From: DAIPKP01 sp964539095
GTDB lineage: Bacteria > Synergistota > Synergistia > Synergistales > Aminiphilaceae
Assembly: GCA_964539095.1 (NCBI GenBank)
Contig: CAZIFL010000014.1
Coordinates: 6,407-70,406, forward strand
Direction of reading: 5' to 3'
Length of the DNA: 64,000 bases
The first letter of the stretch is position 1. Every line of letters begins with the position of its first letter. Below, piece after piece: positions 8,769-17,218 of this stretch. A program made the translations under genes and the position numbers. The notes under the pieces are model-generated. The model worked only from the letters and a program-made list of their open reading frames with translations. It was not told the origin of the DNA and ran no database searches.

Positions 8769-9758
8769 CTAGCTCTTTTTCATAAGGCGCAAAAAGAACT
8801 CTCGAATGCCCCCGGTCCCGTGCCACGCATCTCGGGGCTCCGCAACAAGCTCTTCGGGAAAGAAAAGCCTTCGGGCAATCGATGCGAGAGCCTTGGAGGC
8901 TGCGGTGGAAGGATAGGAGAGGTAGAAAGGACGGCGTTTCTGTACAGCCTTGCGAATGTTGGGATCCCAGGGGATATATCCCGCGAAAGGGACGCTCATC
9001 CCCAAAAACTGATTCGCCGCCATCTGGATTCGCTCCGCCACGGACTGAGCGTCCTCTTCATTGTACGCCATATTGACGATAAGGCGTATATCCTTTTTTC
9101 TCCCCGCCTCTGTGCGGGATAACGCCTTCAGAACCCCATAGGCATCCCGTATGGCGGTAGGCTCCGGGGTCGTAACGAGAAGCACGGTCTCCACCGCCAG
9201 AGCAAAGGAGAGAACGCTTTCGTAGATTCCTGCAGCGGTATCAACGATAAGAAAGTCCTCGGATTTTTCGAGAACCAGAAGTTTTTCGAGCAGTTGCTCT
9301 CTCCGGAGAGGGTCAAGCTCCGCCAGGCTCTGTACCCCCGCTCCTCCGGGAATGATCTTTACGTTTTCATCCACCGTGACGATCACATCTTCAAGGCGTT
9401 TCTCGCCGGTAATGACATGACTCAAGTTGTACCGGGGCATCATACCGAAAAGAATATCCACGTTGGCAAGCCCGAGATCCGCATCCAGCACCGCCACCCG
9501 GGCACCATCATGTCCCGCCGCAAGGGCTAGATTCACCGCAATATTGGTCTTCCCCACTCCTCCTTTGCCGCTGAGGATGGCAAGGGAGCGTCCTCGTTTT
9601 ATCCCCTCCGAGGGATCTGTATCTTCCGACATAAACTGCCGGAGAGGAGCCGCCTGGTCACTGCCGAACTGTTCCAGAACGGGGGGAGCGATATTCTTCG
9701 GCTCCTGAGGAGAATTCGAAGAGAGAGTGCTGTCGCTATTCCTAAGAAGAGGAAGCAT
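8769..9758 (-). CDS. flhG: FlhG (YlxH), MinD-like ATPase controlling flagellar number
   Basis: This 329-residue MinD/ParA-family ATPase has a deviant Walker A at SGKGGVGKTNIAVNL, switch I VLDADLGLANVD and switch II FLIVDTAAG. It partners FlhF in setting flagellum number and placement. The first about 45 residues carry a short N-terminal tail, as in FlhG proteins that stimulate the FlhF GTPase. The ATG at 9758 is chosen because GGAGG lies eight bases upstream. It overlaps the end of flhF by 17 bp, so the longer frame to 9911 is unlikely to be used. An ATG at 9764 is a less well-spaced alternative. Confidence 0.93.
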   Translation of the reverse strand: MLPLLRNSDSTLSSNSPQEPKNIAPPVLEQFGSDQAAPLRQFMSEDTDPSEGIKRGRSLAILSGKGGVGKTNIAVNLALAAGHDGARVAVLDADLGLANVDILFGMMPRYNLSHVITGEKRLEDVIVTVDENVKIIPGGAGVQSLAELDPLRREQLLEKLLVLEKSEDFLIVDTAAGIYESVLSFALAVETVLLVTTPEPTAIRDAYGVLKALSRTEAGRKKDIRLIVNMAYNEEDAQSVAERIQMAANQFLGMSVPFAGYIPWDPNIRKAVQKRRPFYLSYPSTAASKALASIARRLFFPEELVAEPRDAWHGTGGIREFFLRLMKKS

Positions 9759-11130
9759 GGGCATCGCCTCCAACAAAAAGTTGCGCAAAAGCAAAGGAGT
9801 CCGCCACGTCGATATCGTTGGGGACATTCTGCCCTGCGGTGACAAAGGACATGGGGAGCCGCGACTCCAGAAGCACCTCAAGAAGCGCTCCAAAGGAGAG
9901 AGTTTCGTCAAGCTTCGTAAAGGCCACTCCCGAGAGCGGGATGGTCATATGTTCCAGTACGTCTTTCATGTCCCGGGTTTTCATATTCGCCGCAAGAACC
10001 AAATGCACCACATCGGGATTCAGAGAACGATAGAGCGATTCGAGTTCTTCCATCTTTCCTCCATCTTTCTGACAGCGGCCGGCGGTATCAATAAGCACGA
10101 TATCCGTATCCTCATACTCCTTGAGAAGAGGCTGGACATCCTCGGAGTTCTGGATAACCCGAAAGGGAACCCCTAAAATACGGGCATACATCTTAAGCTG
10201 TTCCACTGCAGCAATTCTGTAGGTATCTGTGGTCAGTAGAAGAACACTTTTCTTTTCCCACAGGGAAAAGATAGCCGCAAGCTTGGCGATAGTGGTAGTC
10301 TTTCCCACCCCTGTAGGCCCCACAAAGAGGGCTCTTTTCCCCCCGAGAGCCTCGCCGGTACTCTTTCCGGTTACGGAGATCCGAGAGGCAAGCCAGCGAG
10401 AGAAGGGGACCCCCATCTGAGACCCTCGGAACTCCGCTACAAGTTCCGAGGCCTTTCGGGAGTCAAGATCCTGGGCAAGAAGTGCTTCGAGAAGAGGATC
10501 TTCTCTAGAAGGAGCGGGGGAAGCGTCCGGAAGGGGGATTCCCTGAAAAGAGGCGGGAAGGACGGGATCTGGAGAAGGATTCTTTTTCTCTCCTTCTGGG
10601 AAGCGCTGCAGGACATCCCGAAGGATTCCCCGAATCTCCTCAATTTCGTGCTTGATGTTCCGATGGTCTTCGGAGTCCTTTTCGGATATCGAAGCAACAG
10701 CCCCATTGGCCGCAAGCTCACGAGCCATTTTGGAAAAAGCAAAGGTAACCCCCTCCGCGTCCACCGGAGGCGGGAACGCGGGTCTCTCCCTCGAAGAGGA
10801 GGCATTCTCTCGTTGTTTTGAGACATTTCCAGCGTGCCCCGAACCTTCCGAGAAGGCCTCTTTCACCGCCTGCTTCACCTCAAGAAGGCGCTGGAAAGCC
10901 TTGATCCGTTCGGAGGTATCCTCTCGCCGCTCCTGCTGCTGGAGCTGCTCCTCCTCCAGAAGGCCCGCAGTAACCACCAGGGCTCTACGCCGGAAAAATC
11001 CGAGAAAGCCGCCCCGTGCCTCGGTTCTTGATGAGAGAATAATCGCATCCCTGCCAAGACGATCCCGGGCGATAGAGAGGGCTTCCGCATCGTCCCTTGC
11101 TTCGTATGTAATTTGCCGCACTAAACGCAT
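9742..11130 (-). CDS. flhF: FlhF, SRP-like flagellar GTPase
   Basis: This 462-residue SRP-family GTPase has a variable basic B domain (about 1-170), an N domain, and a G domain with P-loop FVGPTGVGKTTTIAKLA, DTAGR (VLIDTAGRCQKDGG) and G4-like TKLDET. It recruits the first flagellar components to the assembly site. The start codon follows directly on the flhA stop, with no gap. It overlaps flhG at the 3' end, which suggests translational coupling of the FlhF-FlhG pair. Confidence 0.96.
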   Translation of the reverse strand: MRLVRQITYEARDDAEALSIARDRLGRDAIILSSRTEARGGFLGFFRRRALVVTAGLLEEEQLQQQERREDTSERIKAFQRLLEVKQAVKEAFSEGSGHAGNVSKQRENASSSRERPAFPPPVDAEGVTFAFSKMARELAANGAVASISEKDSEDHRNIKHEIEEIRGILRDVLQRFPEGEKKNPSPDPVLPASFQGIPLPDASPAPSREDPLLEALLAQDLDSRKASELVAEFRGSQMGVPFSRWLASRISVTGKSTGEALGGKRALFVGPTGVGKTTTIAKLAAIFSLWEKKSVLLLTTDTYRIAAVEQLKMYARILGVPFRVIQNSEDVQPLLKEYEDTDIVLIDTAGRCQKDGGKMEELESLYRSLNPDVVHLVLAANMKTRDMKDVLEHMTIPLSGVAFTKLDETLSFGALLEVLLESRLPMSFVTAGQNVPNDIDVADSFAFAQLFVGGDAHASSS

Positions 11131-13269
11131 TTATTCCACCATCCCCACCGATTTAAGCTGCGCTCCCTGGGAAATTTCGTTATAGGATACCACAATAATG
11201 TGAGGAAGAGAGTTTTCAAGAATCCGGCGCACCACCAAACGCACTTCAGGATGCACCAGAAGAATGGGCTGATTCCCCTCCAGGCTCTGTTGCTCCGCAA
11301 ATTTGGAGACCGCAGAGACGAGTTTCTGCATCTCCCGGGGATCCATAGCGATCTGCCACCCCTTTACCAGATCACCCTGAAGCGACTTTTTGATACTCTG
11401 CTCCCATTTGGGAGAAAGGGTACCCACCACCACAGATCCGTCATGTCCTTGGATACGCAACGTTATCATCCGGGAGAGCGACTCCCGCACCCGTTCGGTA
11501 AGAAAGTCCACGCTCCTTGAAATTTTACCGTAATCCGCAACAGATTCAAAGATAGTCACCAGATCTCGAATGGGAACCTGTTCGCGGATCATATTCTGAA
11601 GCACCTTCTGCACCTCTCCGAGCCCCACCACTGCAAGCATCTCTTCCACCACCGCCGGATGGCTCTCTTTGATGAGCTCCACCAGCTTCTGGGTCTCCTG
11701 ACGGGTAAGAATATCCGCTCCGAAACGCTTGATCACCTCGGAAAGATGGGTAGCCAGCACCGAAGGAGCATCTACCACGGTATACCCAGCCCCCTCCGCC
11801 TGATCGCGTAGCTCCGGGGCGATCCAGATAGCGGGGAGACCAAAGGAGGGCTCCACTGTAGGGACCCCTACAAATGTTTTATCGGATCCCGAAGTGTTCA
11901 TGGCAAGGTAGTGATCCGGCAGAAGTTCGCTTCGCCCCGCCTCCCCTCCCTTTACGAGAACCACGTATTCGGTAGGTTTCAGCTGAATATTGTCACGCAA
12001 CCGGATGGGAGGTACCACCAGGCCGAACTCCATAGCCATCTGACGCCGGATAGTACCGATACGCTCCAGCATATCGCCTCCCTGGGCGGGGTCCACAAGG
12101 GGGATGAGAGCGTAGCCGATCTCCACCTCCAGAGGATCCACCGCAAGAAGAGGGAGCACATTCTCCGGCCCCTGGGGCCCCGCAGGCGCGCCGCCAGGAG
12201 GAGTTCCTGCCCCCGCGCCAGGAGGAGCTCCGCCGGGGGCACCTCCCTTTTGTGTAGCCCCCCCCTTGGAAGGTTCCCCCACACGTTCTTCCTGCACCAC
12301 CCCTTCACGATACACATGATACCCCGTAAAGGCAAGAAGACATCCCAAGATGGCAAAGGGAAACGTGGGAAGCCCCGGTACCACCGCAAGCCCCAGAAGC
12401 ATGGCGGAGCCGATCCACATGGGGCGGTGATACGCCGTAAGGGTGGAGACGATATCCTGCCCCAGATTGGAATCCCCTGCAGCCCGGGTAACGATAATAC
12501 CCGTAGCGGTGGAGAAAAGAAGCGAAGGGATCTGGGCCACCAGACCGTCTCCTATGGTGAGAAGGCTGTAGGTTCCCAAAGCCTGCCCCACATCCATACC
12601 CCGCTGAAAGGTGCCGATGGCAAGGCCTCCGAGAATATTGATAACCGTGATAATGAGCCCCGCAATAGCGTCTCCCTTGACGAACTTGGAAGCTCCATCC
12701 ATGGCACCGTAAAAATCTGCCTCCCGTTGAATATCCGAGCGTCTCTGCCGCGCCTCTCCCTCTTCGATAAGCCCCGCATTGAGATCCGCATCAATGGCCA
12801 TCTGCTTTCCCGGCATGGCATCCAGGGTAAACCGGGCAGCCACCTCCGCCACCCGTTCCGCCCCCTTGGTGATAACGATAAACTGAATAAGCACCAAGAT
12901 AAGAAAAACCACGCCTCCCACAACGTAGTTTCCTCCTACCACGAAATTTCCGAAGGCGGAGATCACCGCCCCCGCATACCCCTTGAGCAGGATAAGCCGG
13001 GTGGTGGAAACATTAAGAGAGAGCCGGAAGAGGGTAGCCATAAGAAGAATGGTAGGAAAGGCCGCAATTTCCAGAGCACGCCGAACGTAGAAAGTGGTAA
13101 GAAGCACCACCACCCCGAAGGCGATGTTGAAGGACAAAAGAATATCCAGCAGCCACGTGGGAAGGGGGATGATCATCATCACCACGATGAGCACCAGCAT
13201 CAAGGCCATTCCTATATCCGCATATTTGAGCATCTTTGCCATGCCCGGACGTTCCGCTACTTCACTCAA
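11131..13269 (-). CDS. flhA: FlhA, flagellar type III export gate protein
   Basis: This 712-residue FlhA has eight or so membrane segments in the first 330 residues, including the conserved cytoplasmic-loop block (GKQMAIDADLNAGLI). A Gly/Pro/Ala-rich linker of about 45 residues follows, then the cytoplasmic chaperone/substrate-binding domain. I choose a TTG start at 13269, because GGGGAGG sits eight bases upstream. The next in-frame ATG (13242, MAKMLKYADIGM) has no clear ribosome-binding site but would keep all conserved sequence. The linker (many GGAPPGAG-type repeats) is unusually glycine-rich. Confidence 0.95.
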   Translation of the reverse strand: MSEVAERPGMAKMLKYADIGMALMLVLIVVMMIIPLPTWLLDILLSFNIAFGVVVLLTTFYVRRALEIAAFPTILLMATLFRLSLNVSTTRLILLKGYAGAVISAFGNFVVGGNYVVGGVVFLILVLIQFIVITKGAERVAEVAARFTLDAMPGKQMAIDADLNAGLIEEGEARQRRSDIQREADFYGAMDGASKFVKGDAIAGLIITVINILGGLAIGTFQRGMDVGQALGTYSLLTIGDGLVAQIPSLLFSTATGIIVTRAAGDSNLGQDIVSTLTAYHRPMWIGSAMLLGLAVVPGLPTFPFAILGCLLAFTGYHVYREGVVQEERVGEPSKGGATQKGGAPGGAPPGAGAGTPPGGAPAGPQGPENVLPLLAVDPLEVEIGYALIPLVDPAQGGDMLERIGTIRRQMAMEFGLVVPPIRLRDNIQLKPTEYVVLVKGGEAGRSELLPDHYLAMNTSGSDKTFVGVPTVEPSFGLPAIWIAPELRDQAEGAGYTVVDAPSVLATHLSEVIKRFGADILTRQETQKLVELIKESHPAVVEEMLAVVGLGEVQKVLQNMIREQVPIRDLVTIFESVADYGKISRSVDFLTERVRESLSRMITLRIQGHDGSVVVGTLSPKWEQSIKKSLQGDLVKGWQIAMDPREMQKLVSAVSKFAEQQSLEGNQPILLVHPEVRLVVRRILENSLPHIIVVSYNEISQGAQLKSVGMVE

Positions 13270-13412
13270 TGGCCCAATCCTCCCCAAACAAAAAACACAA
13301 AACCTCCTTCCGGGGAAGTCTCCGAAAGGAAGAAATATTTTCCAAAATCGCCGCATCTCTTCGCCGTGGCAATTGTAGCATTTCCCGTGAGCAGAACAAA
13401 GGGATGGAAGCC

Positions 13413-14513
13413 TTATTTCTTCCGCATCTTGTAGACGAAAGCCAAAACCTCCGCAACAGTTTTGTAAAAGGATTCGGGAATCTCGAAACCGATCTCTGCC
13501 ATGTCGTAGAGGCTTCTCGCCAGAGGGGGGTTTTCCACGATGGGGATGTTATGTTCCTCCGCAATCTCGCGGATACGGCGGGCGATTGCCCCTCGTCCTT
13601 TGGCAAGCACCACCGGAGCGTCCATAATCTCGCGGTTATACTGAAGGGCCACCGCATAGGTGGTGGGGTTCGTCACTACCACATCCGCCTTGGGGACCTC
13701 CGACATCATCCGGCGCTGGGCCATCTCCCGCTGACGCTGACGAATCTTCTGCTTTATCTTGGGGTCTCCCTCCATCTGCTTGTATTCATCTTTAATCTCC
13801 TTCTTGCTCATCCGGATGGAACGCTCGAACTCCCAACGCTGGTAGGCATAGTCAAAAACTCCGAGCATCAGAAGAAGAAGAGCCATTTTTAAAGCAAGCC
13901 ACCAGATGGTCTCCACAACCAGGGGGACTCCCTGAACGAGAGGAAAGGCTATGGCATGGCTCATGGCCTCCAGCTCGTTCCGAAGAGCAGTATAAACCAT
14001 GAGAAGTAGCAACCCCGCCTTGATAATTCCCTTGGAAAGTTCTACCAACGAACGGAGGGAAACGATCTTTTTCATCCCCGAAATGGGGTTCATACGTTTG
14101 AAATCCGGGATAAGAGGCTTACTGGCGATAAAAAACCCCACCTGGTAGATATTGATCCCCAAACCAAAAAGCCCCCCCACAAAACCCAAAGGGAGCCAAA
14201 CGTAAAAAAAGGTTTTCAGGGCCTCCCGACTGAGAAGAGAGATCCACCCCTCCTGCCCAAGCTGCTCCTCCCCCATGAAGAGGATGCAGTTCGCCATGAA
14301 CCCTCCCATCCAGATAAACCACCAGCGGAAAAGAATAAAAATCATGCTGAGTCCTGCCAGAAGAACCACGGCTGCTCCGAGATCCTGACTCTTGGCGGTA
14401 CGTCCCTCTTCGCGGGTCTTTTGCCGCTTCCGAGGGGTAGCGGATTCGGAACGCTCCTCCGCAAAGATCTGAAGATTAAAGGGGCGAGGCGAAGAGCGGG
14501 ACGCGGATATCAT
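13413..14513 (-). CDS. flhB: FlhB, export switch protein with a non-canonical NPTT cleavage motif
   Basis: This 366-residue FlhB has four membrane segments (about 45-215) and a cytoplasmic domain that switches export from hook to filament substrates after autocleavage. The cleavage motif, normally Asn-Pro-Thr-His, reads Asn-Pro-Thr-Thr (VVVTNPTTYAVAL; codons at 13659-13670). The rest of the FlhB C-domain is conserved, ending in an AFVYKMRKK tail. The ATG at 14513 overlaps the fliR stop as ATGA; a GTG at 14519 is also possible. It lies upstream of flhA with a 143-bp gap in which I see no terminator. Confidence 0.95.
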   Translation of the reverse strand: MISASRSSPRPFNLQIFAEERSESATPRKRQKTREEGRTAKSQDLGAAVVLLAGLSMIFILFRWWFIWMGGFMANCILFMGEEQLGQEGWISLLSREALKTFFYVWLPLGFVGGLFGLGINIYQVGFFIASKPLIPDFKRMNPISGMKKIVSLRSLVELSKGIIKAGLLLLMVYTALRNELEAMSHAIAFPLVQGVPLVVETIWWLALKMALLLLMLGVFDYAYQRWEFERSIRMSKKEIKDEYKQMEGDPKIKQKIRQRQREMAQRRMMSEVPKADVVVTNPTTYAVALQYNREIMDAPVVLAKGRGAIARRIREIAEEHNIPIVENPPLARSLYDMAEIGFEIPESFYKTVAEVLAFVYKMRKK

Positions 14514-15292
14514 CGCCACAGAGCCATCTTCTCCAGGCCGAAGAGAAGTGCCTTGGAAATTTCGCTGTGCAGGAGATCCACCATGAGAGGAAGCACCACA
14601 ATGAGGAGAAAGAACCCCAACCCAACCTTAAGGGGAAGCCCAAGAACGAAGACGTTCATCTGCGGAACCGTGCGGGCCACGAAACCGAGCCCCACATCGG
14701 CGAGAAGCAGGGTGCCGAAGAAGGGAAGCACCATGCGCATGGAGACCACGAAAAGATGCTGGAGCCACGTACCCAGGTTCGGATCATCCCGAAACCAGAA
14801 AAAGGGAGATCCCAGAGGGATGAGTTTCAGGCTCTCCCGAACCGCCTGGGTAAGGAGAAGGTGACCGTCCCAGAAGAAAAAAAACCACATCCCCACGATA
14901 AAGCTGAACTGTCCCATAATGGGAACCTGCGCCTGGGACATGGGATCCATGATGTTCACCATGCCGAACCCCATCTGCATACCGATAACCCTTCCTCCGG
15001 TCTGGAGAGCATAGAGAGGGAGAGCCGACAAAAAACCGAGCCCCATCCCCACCATAAACTCCTTGAAACAGACCAGTAGAATTCCCAGGGGGGATTGAAG
15101 AAGTGTAAGAGCAGGGGCCTCTATCCCTCCGGGAAGGGCAATCAACCCGAGCATAAAGGCAAAGAAGAAGCGTAGCTGCATGGGAATGGAGACCGCTACA
15201 AAGGGGGGGGCGGAAAAGAGAAGCCCTGCAAAACGGAGAGAAAAGAGAAAATAGACGAGCAAAAGGGTGGCAAGAGCACTGGCATCTATCAT
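14510..15292 (-). CDS. fliR: FliR, flagellar export gate membrane protein
   Basis: This 260-residue integral membrane protein of the export gate has about six hydrophobic segments. Family hallmarks include the N-terminal LRFAGLLFSAPPF and the central GRVIGMQMGFGMVNIMDP. It assembles with FliP and FliQ into the helical pore. Its ATG overlaps the fliQ stop and its stop overlaps the flhB start, so fliQ-fliR-flhB look translationally coupled. Confidence 0.95.
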   Translation of the reverse strand: MIDASALATLLLVYFLFSLRFAGLLFSAPPFVAVSIPMQLRFFFAFMLGLIALPGGIEAPALTLLQSPLGILLVCFKEFMVGMGLGFLSALPLYALQTGGRVIGMQMGFGMVNIMDPMSQAQVPIMGQFSFIVGMWFFFFWDGHLLLTQAVRESLKLIPLGSPFFWFRDDPNLGTWLQHLFVVSMRMVLPFFGTLLLADVGLGFVARTVPQMNVFVLGLPLKVGLGFFLLIVVLPLMVDLLHSEISKALLFGLEKMALWR

Positions 15293-15558
15293 TGCACAAA
15301 TCTATGAAGATTTTTTAGAATAAAGACCGTAAACTCCCCAATCTTACCGAAGATGAAGGGGCCAAAAAAGACGATCCCCATGAGAATCGCGATGATCTTC
15401 GGAATAAAGACCAGAGTCTGCTCCTGAATGGAGGTGGCGGTCTGCAGAATTCCCACGATAAGACCGATGCCCATGGCCATGATGAGGATCGGAAGGGAGG
15501 AGATCAACGCCACCCAGACAGCCTGGCGCAGCACATCGAACACGCTGAGAACTTCCAT
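15289..15558 (-). CDS. fliQ: FliQ, flagellar export gate membrane protein
   Basis: This 89-residue protein has two membrane helices (about 14-39 and 52-77), typical for FliQ in size and layout. The segment GLIVGILQTATSIQEQTLVFIPK is the family signature. It packs around FliP/FliR in the export gate. The start at 15558 has GGAGG eight bases upstream. It overlaps fliR by 4 bp. Confidence 0.95.
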   Translation of the reverse strand: MEVLSVFDVLRQAVWVALISSLPILIMAMGIGLIVGILQTATSIQEQTLVFIPKIIAILMGIVFFGPFIFGKIGEFTVFILKNLHRFVQ

Positions 15559-15625
15559 GGCTTAAACCTCCAGAAAGAAAGGGGAAATTTCCGGCCGTGC
15601 GAGTTTTTCCGCAAGAGCCGGAAAT

Positions 15626-16402
15626 TTAGGAAAAACTCCCCATGAGGCTTGAAATCACAAGATTCCATCCATCCGCCATAACGAAGAGAAGCACCTTGAA
15701 GGGGAGAGAGATCATCATAGGGGGGAGCATAATCATCCCCATCGCCATGAGCACGCTGGCTACCACCATATCGACCACAATAAAGGGGACGTAGATGACG
15801 ATCCCCATCTGGAAGGCAGTCTTAAGCTCGCTTAGCACAAAGGCGGGGATAAGCACCCGGGTGGGGACCTCCGACGCATTCTGGGGCCGCTCCATCCCCG
15901 ACATGGTCACCATGAGGGAGAGTTCCTTGTCTCGGGTATGGCGGAGCATAAAGGTACGAACGGGCTCCACGGTTTTCTCCCAGGCCTCGGCGGTCCCGAT
16001 CTGCTCACTCAAGTATGGCCCCAGGGCTTCGTCGTAAATCTGCGTCCAGACGGGGGTCATTACAAAGAAGGTCAGAAAAAGGGCAAGGGCAACCACCACC
16101 TGATTCGGCGGCGTTTGCTGCAGCGCCAGAGCGTTACGCACAAATCCCAGCACCACCAGAATACGGGTAAAGCTCGTAAGCATGAGAAGAATTGCGGGAG
16201 CCACCGTGAGAATAGTCAACAGCGCCAGAATCTGGAGAGCGAGCACCACATCCCGGGGCCCCTCCGCCTGCATAAGCCCTACCTGCAGAGAGGGAAGGGG
16301 GATCTCCGGAAGAGCGGGAGCCGCCCCGGCAGTTGCCTGCAAAAAGAGCATGGCCCCTATTCCGAGGATAAAGAGAGAGAAGATTTTTCTTCCGCACCCC
16401 AT
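15626..16402 (-). CDS. fliP: FliP, flagellar export gate membrane protein
   Basis: This 258-residue FliP has an N-terminal signal-like segment (KIFSLFILGIGAMLFLQATAGA), three or more membrane helices, and family motifs LTSFTRILVVLGFVRNALALQ and VLIPAFVLSELKTAFQMG. It forms the core of the export pore with FliR. The ATG at 16402 is preceded by AGAGGAG at eight bases. The gene overlaps the end of fliO by 46 bp. A longer frame upstream exists but lies inside fliO and is not conserved. Confidence 0.96.
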   Translation of the reverse strand: MGCGRKIFSLFILGIGAMLFLQATAGAAPALPEIPLPSLQVGLMQAEGPRDVVLALQILALLTILTVAPAILLMLTSFTRILVVLGFVRNALALQQTPPNQVVVALALFLTFFVMTPVWTQIYDEALGPYLSEQIGTAEAWEKTVEPVRTFMLRHTRDKELSLMVTMSGMERPQNASEVPTRVLIPAFVLSELKTAFQMGIVIYVPFIVVDMVVASVLMAMGMIMLPPMMISLPFKVLLFVMADGWNLVISSLMGSFS

Positions 16403-16797
16403 GCCATCCACTCCTCTCTCGGCCATCGCCCTAAAAGCACCGTCTCCTTGCGAGCAATCCACAAAACAACCACATCGGGGCCGCAGGAGAGAGCATAGAC
16501 TCTTCCGCGGTCAAGCGGGACAGAAGAGAGAAGAGCCACGCCCCCGGGAACTCTCCCAAAAACACCGCCTCTCCGGGGAAAGGGCCCCCAGCGAAGCAGA
16601 AGCAGGCTCCCTCCCCAGAGCAGAAGCAGGGCAAGGCCAACCTTCACGCTGTACTGCAACAGGGGAGCATCGTGCCAGAGCAGAGTGCCCTCAGGAGCCC
16701 CTGAGGCTCCCTGCGGAGAGAACAACAAAAAAGCGAGGACCGTTGCCGAAGGAAGTCCTCGCCTGGCCGCCCAAAAAAACTGTTTCACGAGAATCAA
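16357..16797 (-). CDS. fliO: FliO, flagellar export accessory protein
   Basis: This 146-residue FliO-like protein has an N-terminal hydrophobic, possibly cleavable segment (residues 17-33), a second hydrophobic helix (VKVGLALLLLWGGSLLLLRW) and a small cytoplasmic domain with SSVPLDRGRVYAL. FliO stabilises FliP during assembly of the gate. Sequence conservation is low in this family; the call rests on size, topology and the place between cheY and fliP. The start is a TTG at 16797 with only a weak GGGG upstream. Confidence 0.82.
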   Translation of the reverse strand: MILVKQFFWAARRGLPSATVLAFLLFSPQGASGAPEGTLLWHDAPLLQYSVKVGLALLLLWGGSLLLLRWGPFPRRGGVFGRVPGGVALLSSVPLDRGRVYALSCGPDVVVLWIARKETVLLGRWPREEWMAWGAEEKSSLSLSSE

Positions 16798-16817
16798 CGC
16801 CCCAGGACAGAGGCCAA

Positions 16818-17177
16818 TCAGGAGATAGCCTTGCCAAGGGCCTCCAGAACGCGATCCGGCTGAAAAGGCTTCACGATAAAATCCGCCGCCCCCGCCTGAA
16901 TGGCCTCAATAACCATAGCCTGCTGCCCCATGGCGCTTACCATGACGACCTTCGCATTGGGACTCGCCTTTTTTATCTCCTTCACCGCAGTAATACCATC
17001 CATCTCGGGCATGGTAATATCCATGGTAACCACATCGGGCTTAAGCTCCTCGTACATGGAGACCGCCACTTTTCCATTCTCCGCTTCTCCTACCACCTGA
17101 TAACCGTTCTTGGACAGAATATCCTTCAGCATCATCCGCATAAAGGCCGCATCGTCCACGATAAGAACGCTTGGCAT
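16818..17177 (-). CDS. cheY: CheY, chemotaxis response regulator
   Basis: This 119-residue single receiver domain has acidic pocket VDDAAFM, phospho-acceptor Asp53 (VVTMDITMPEMDG), the switch Ser/Thr in VVMVSAMG and the conserved Lys in DFIVKPFQ. CheY-P binds the switch (FliM/FliY) to control rotation. The ATG at 17177 has GGGGGG nine bases upstream, which is better than the frame start at 17198. It lies between fliY and fliO, the same place as in Bacillus. Confidence 0.95.
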   Translation of the reverse strand: MPSVLIVDDAAFMRMMLKDILSKNGYQVVGEAENGKVAVSMYEELKPDVVTMDITMPEMDGITAVKEIKKASPNAKVVMVSAMGQQAMVIEAIQAGAADFIVKPFQPDRVLEALGKAIS

Positions 17178-17218
17178 GCCACCAATCCCCCCTATCATCT
17201 ATTTGCATGGTGCTTTTT

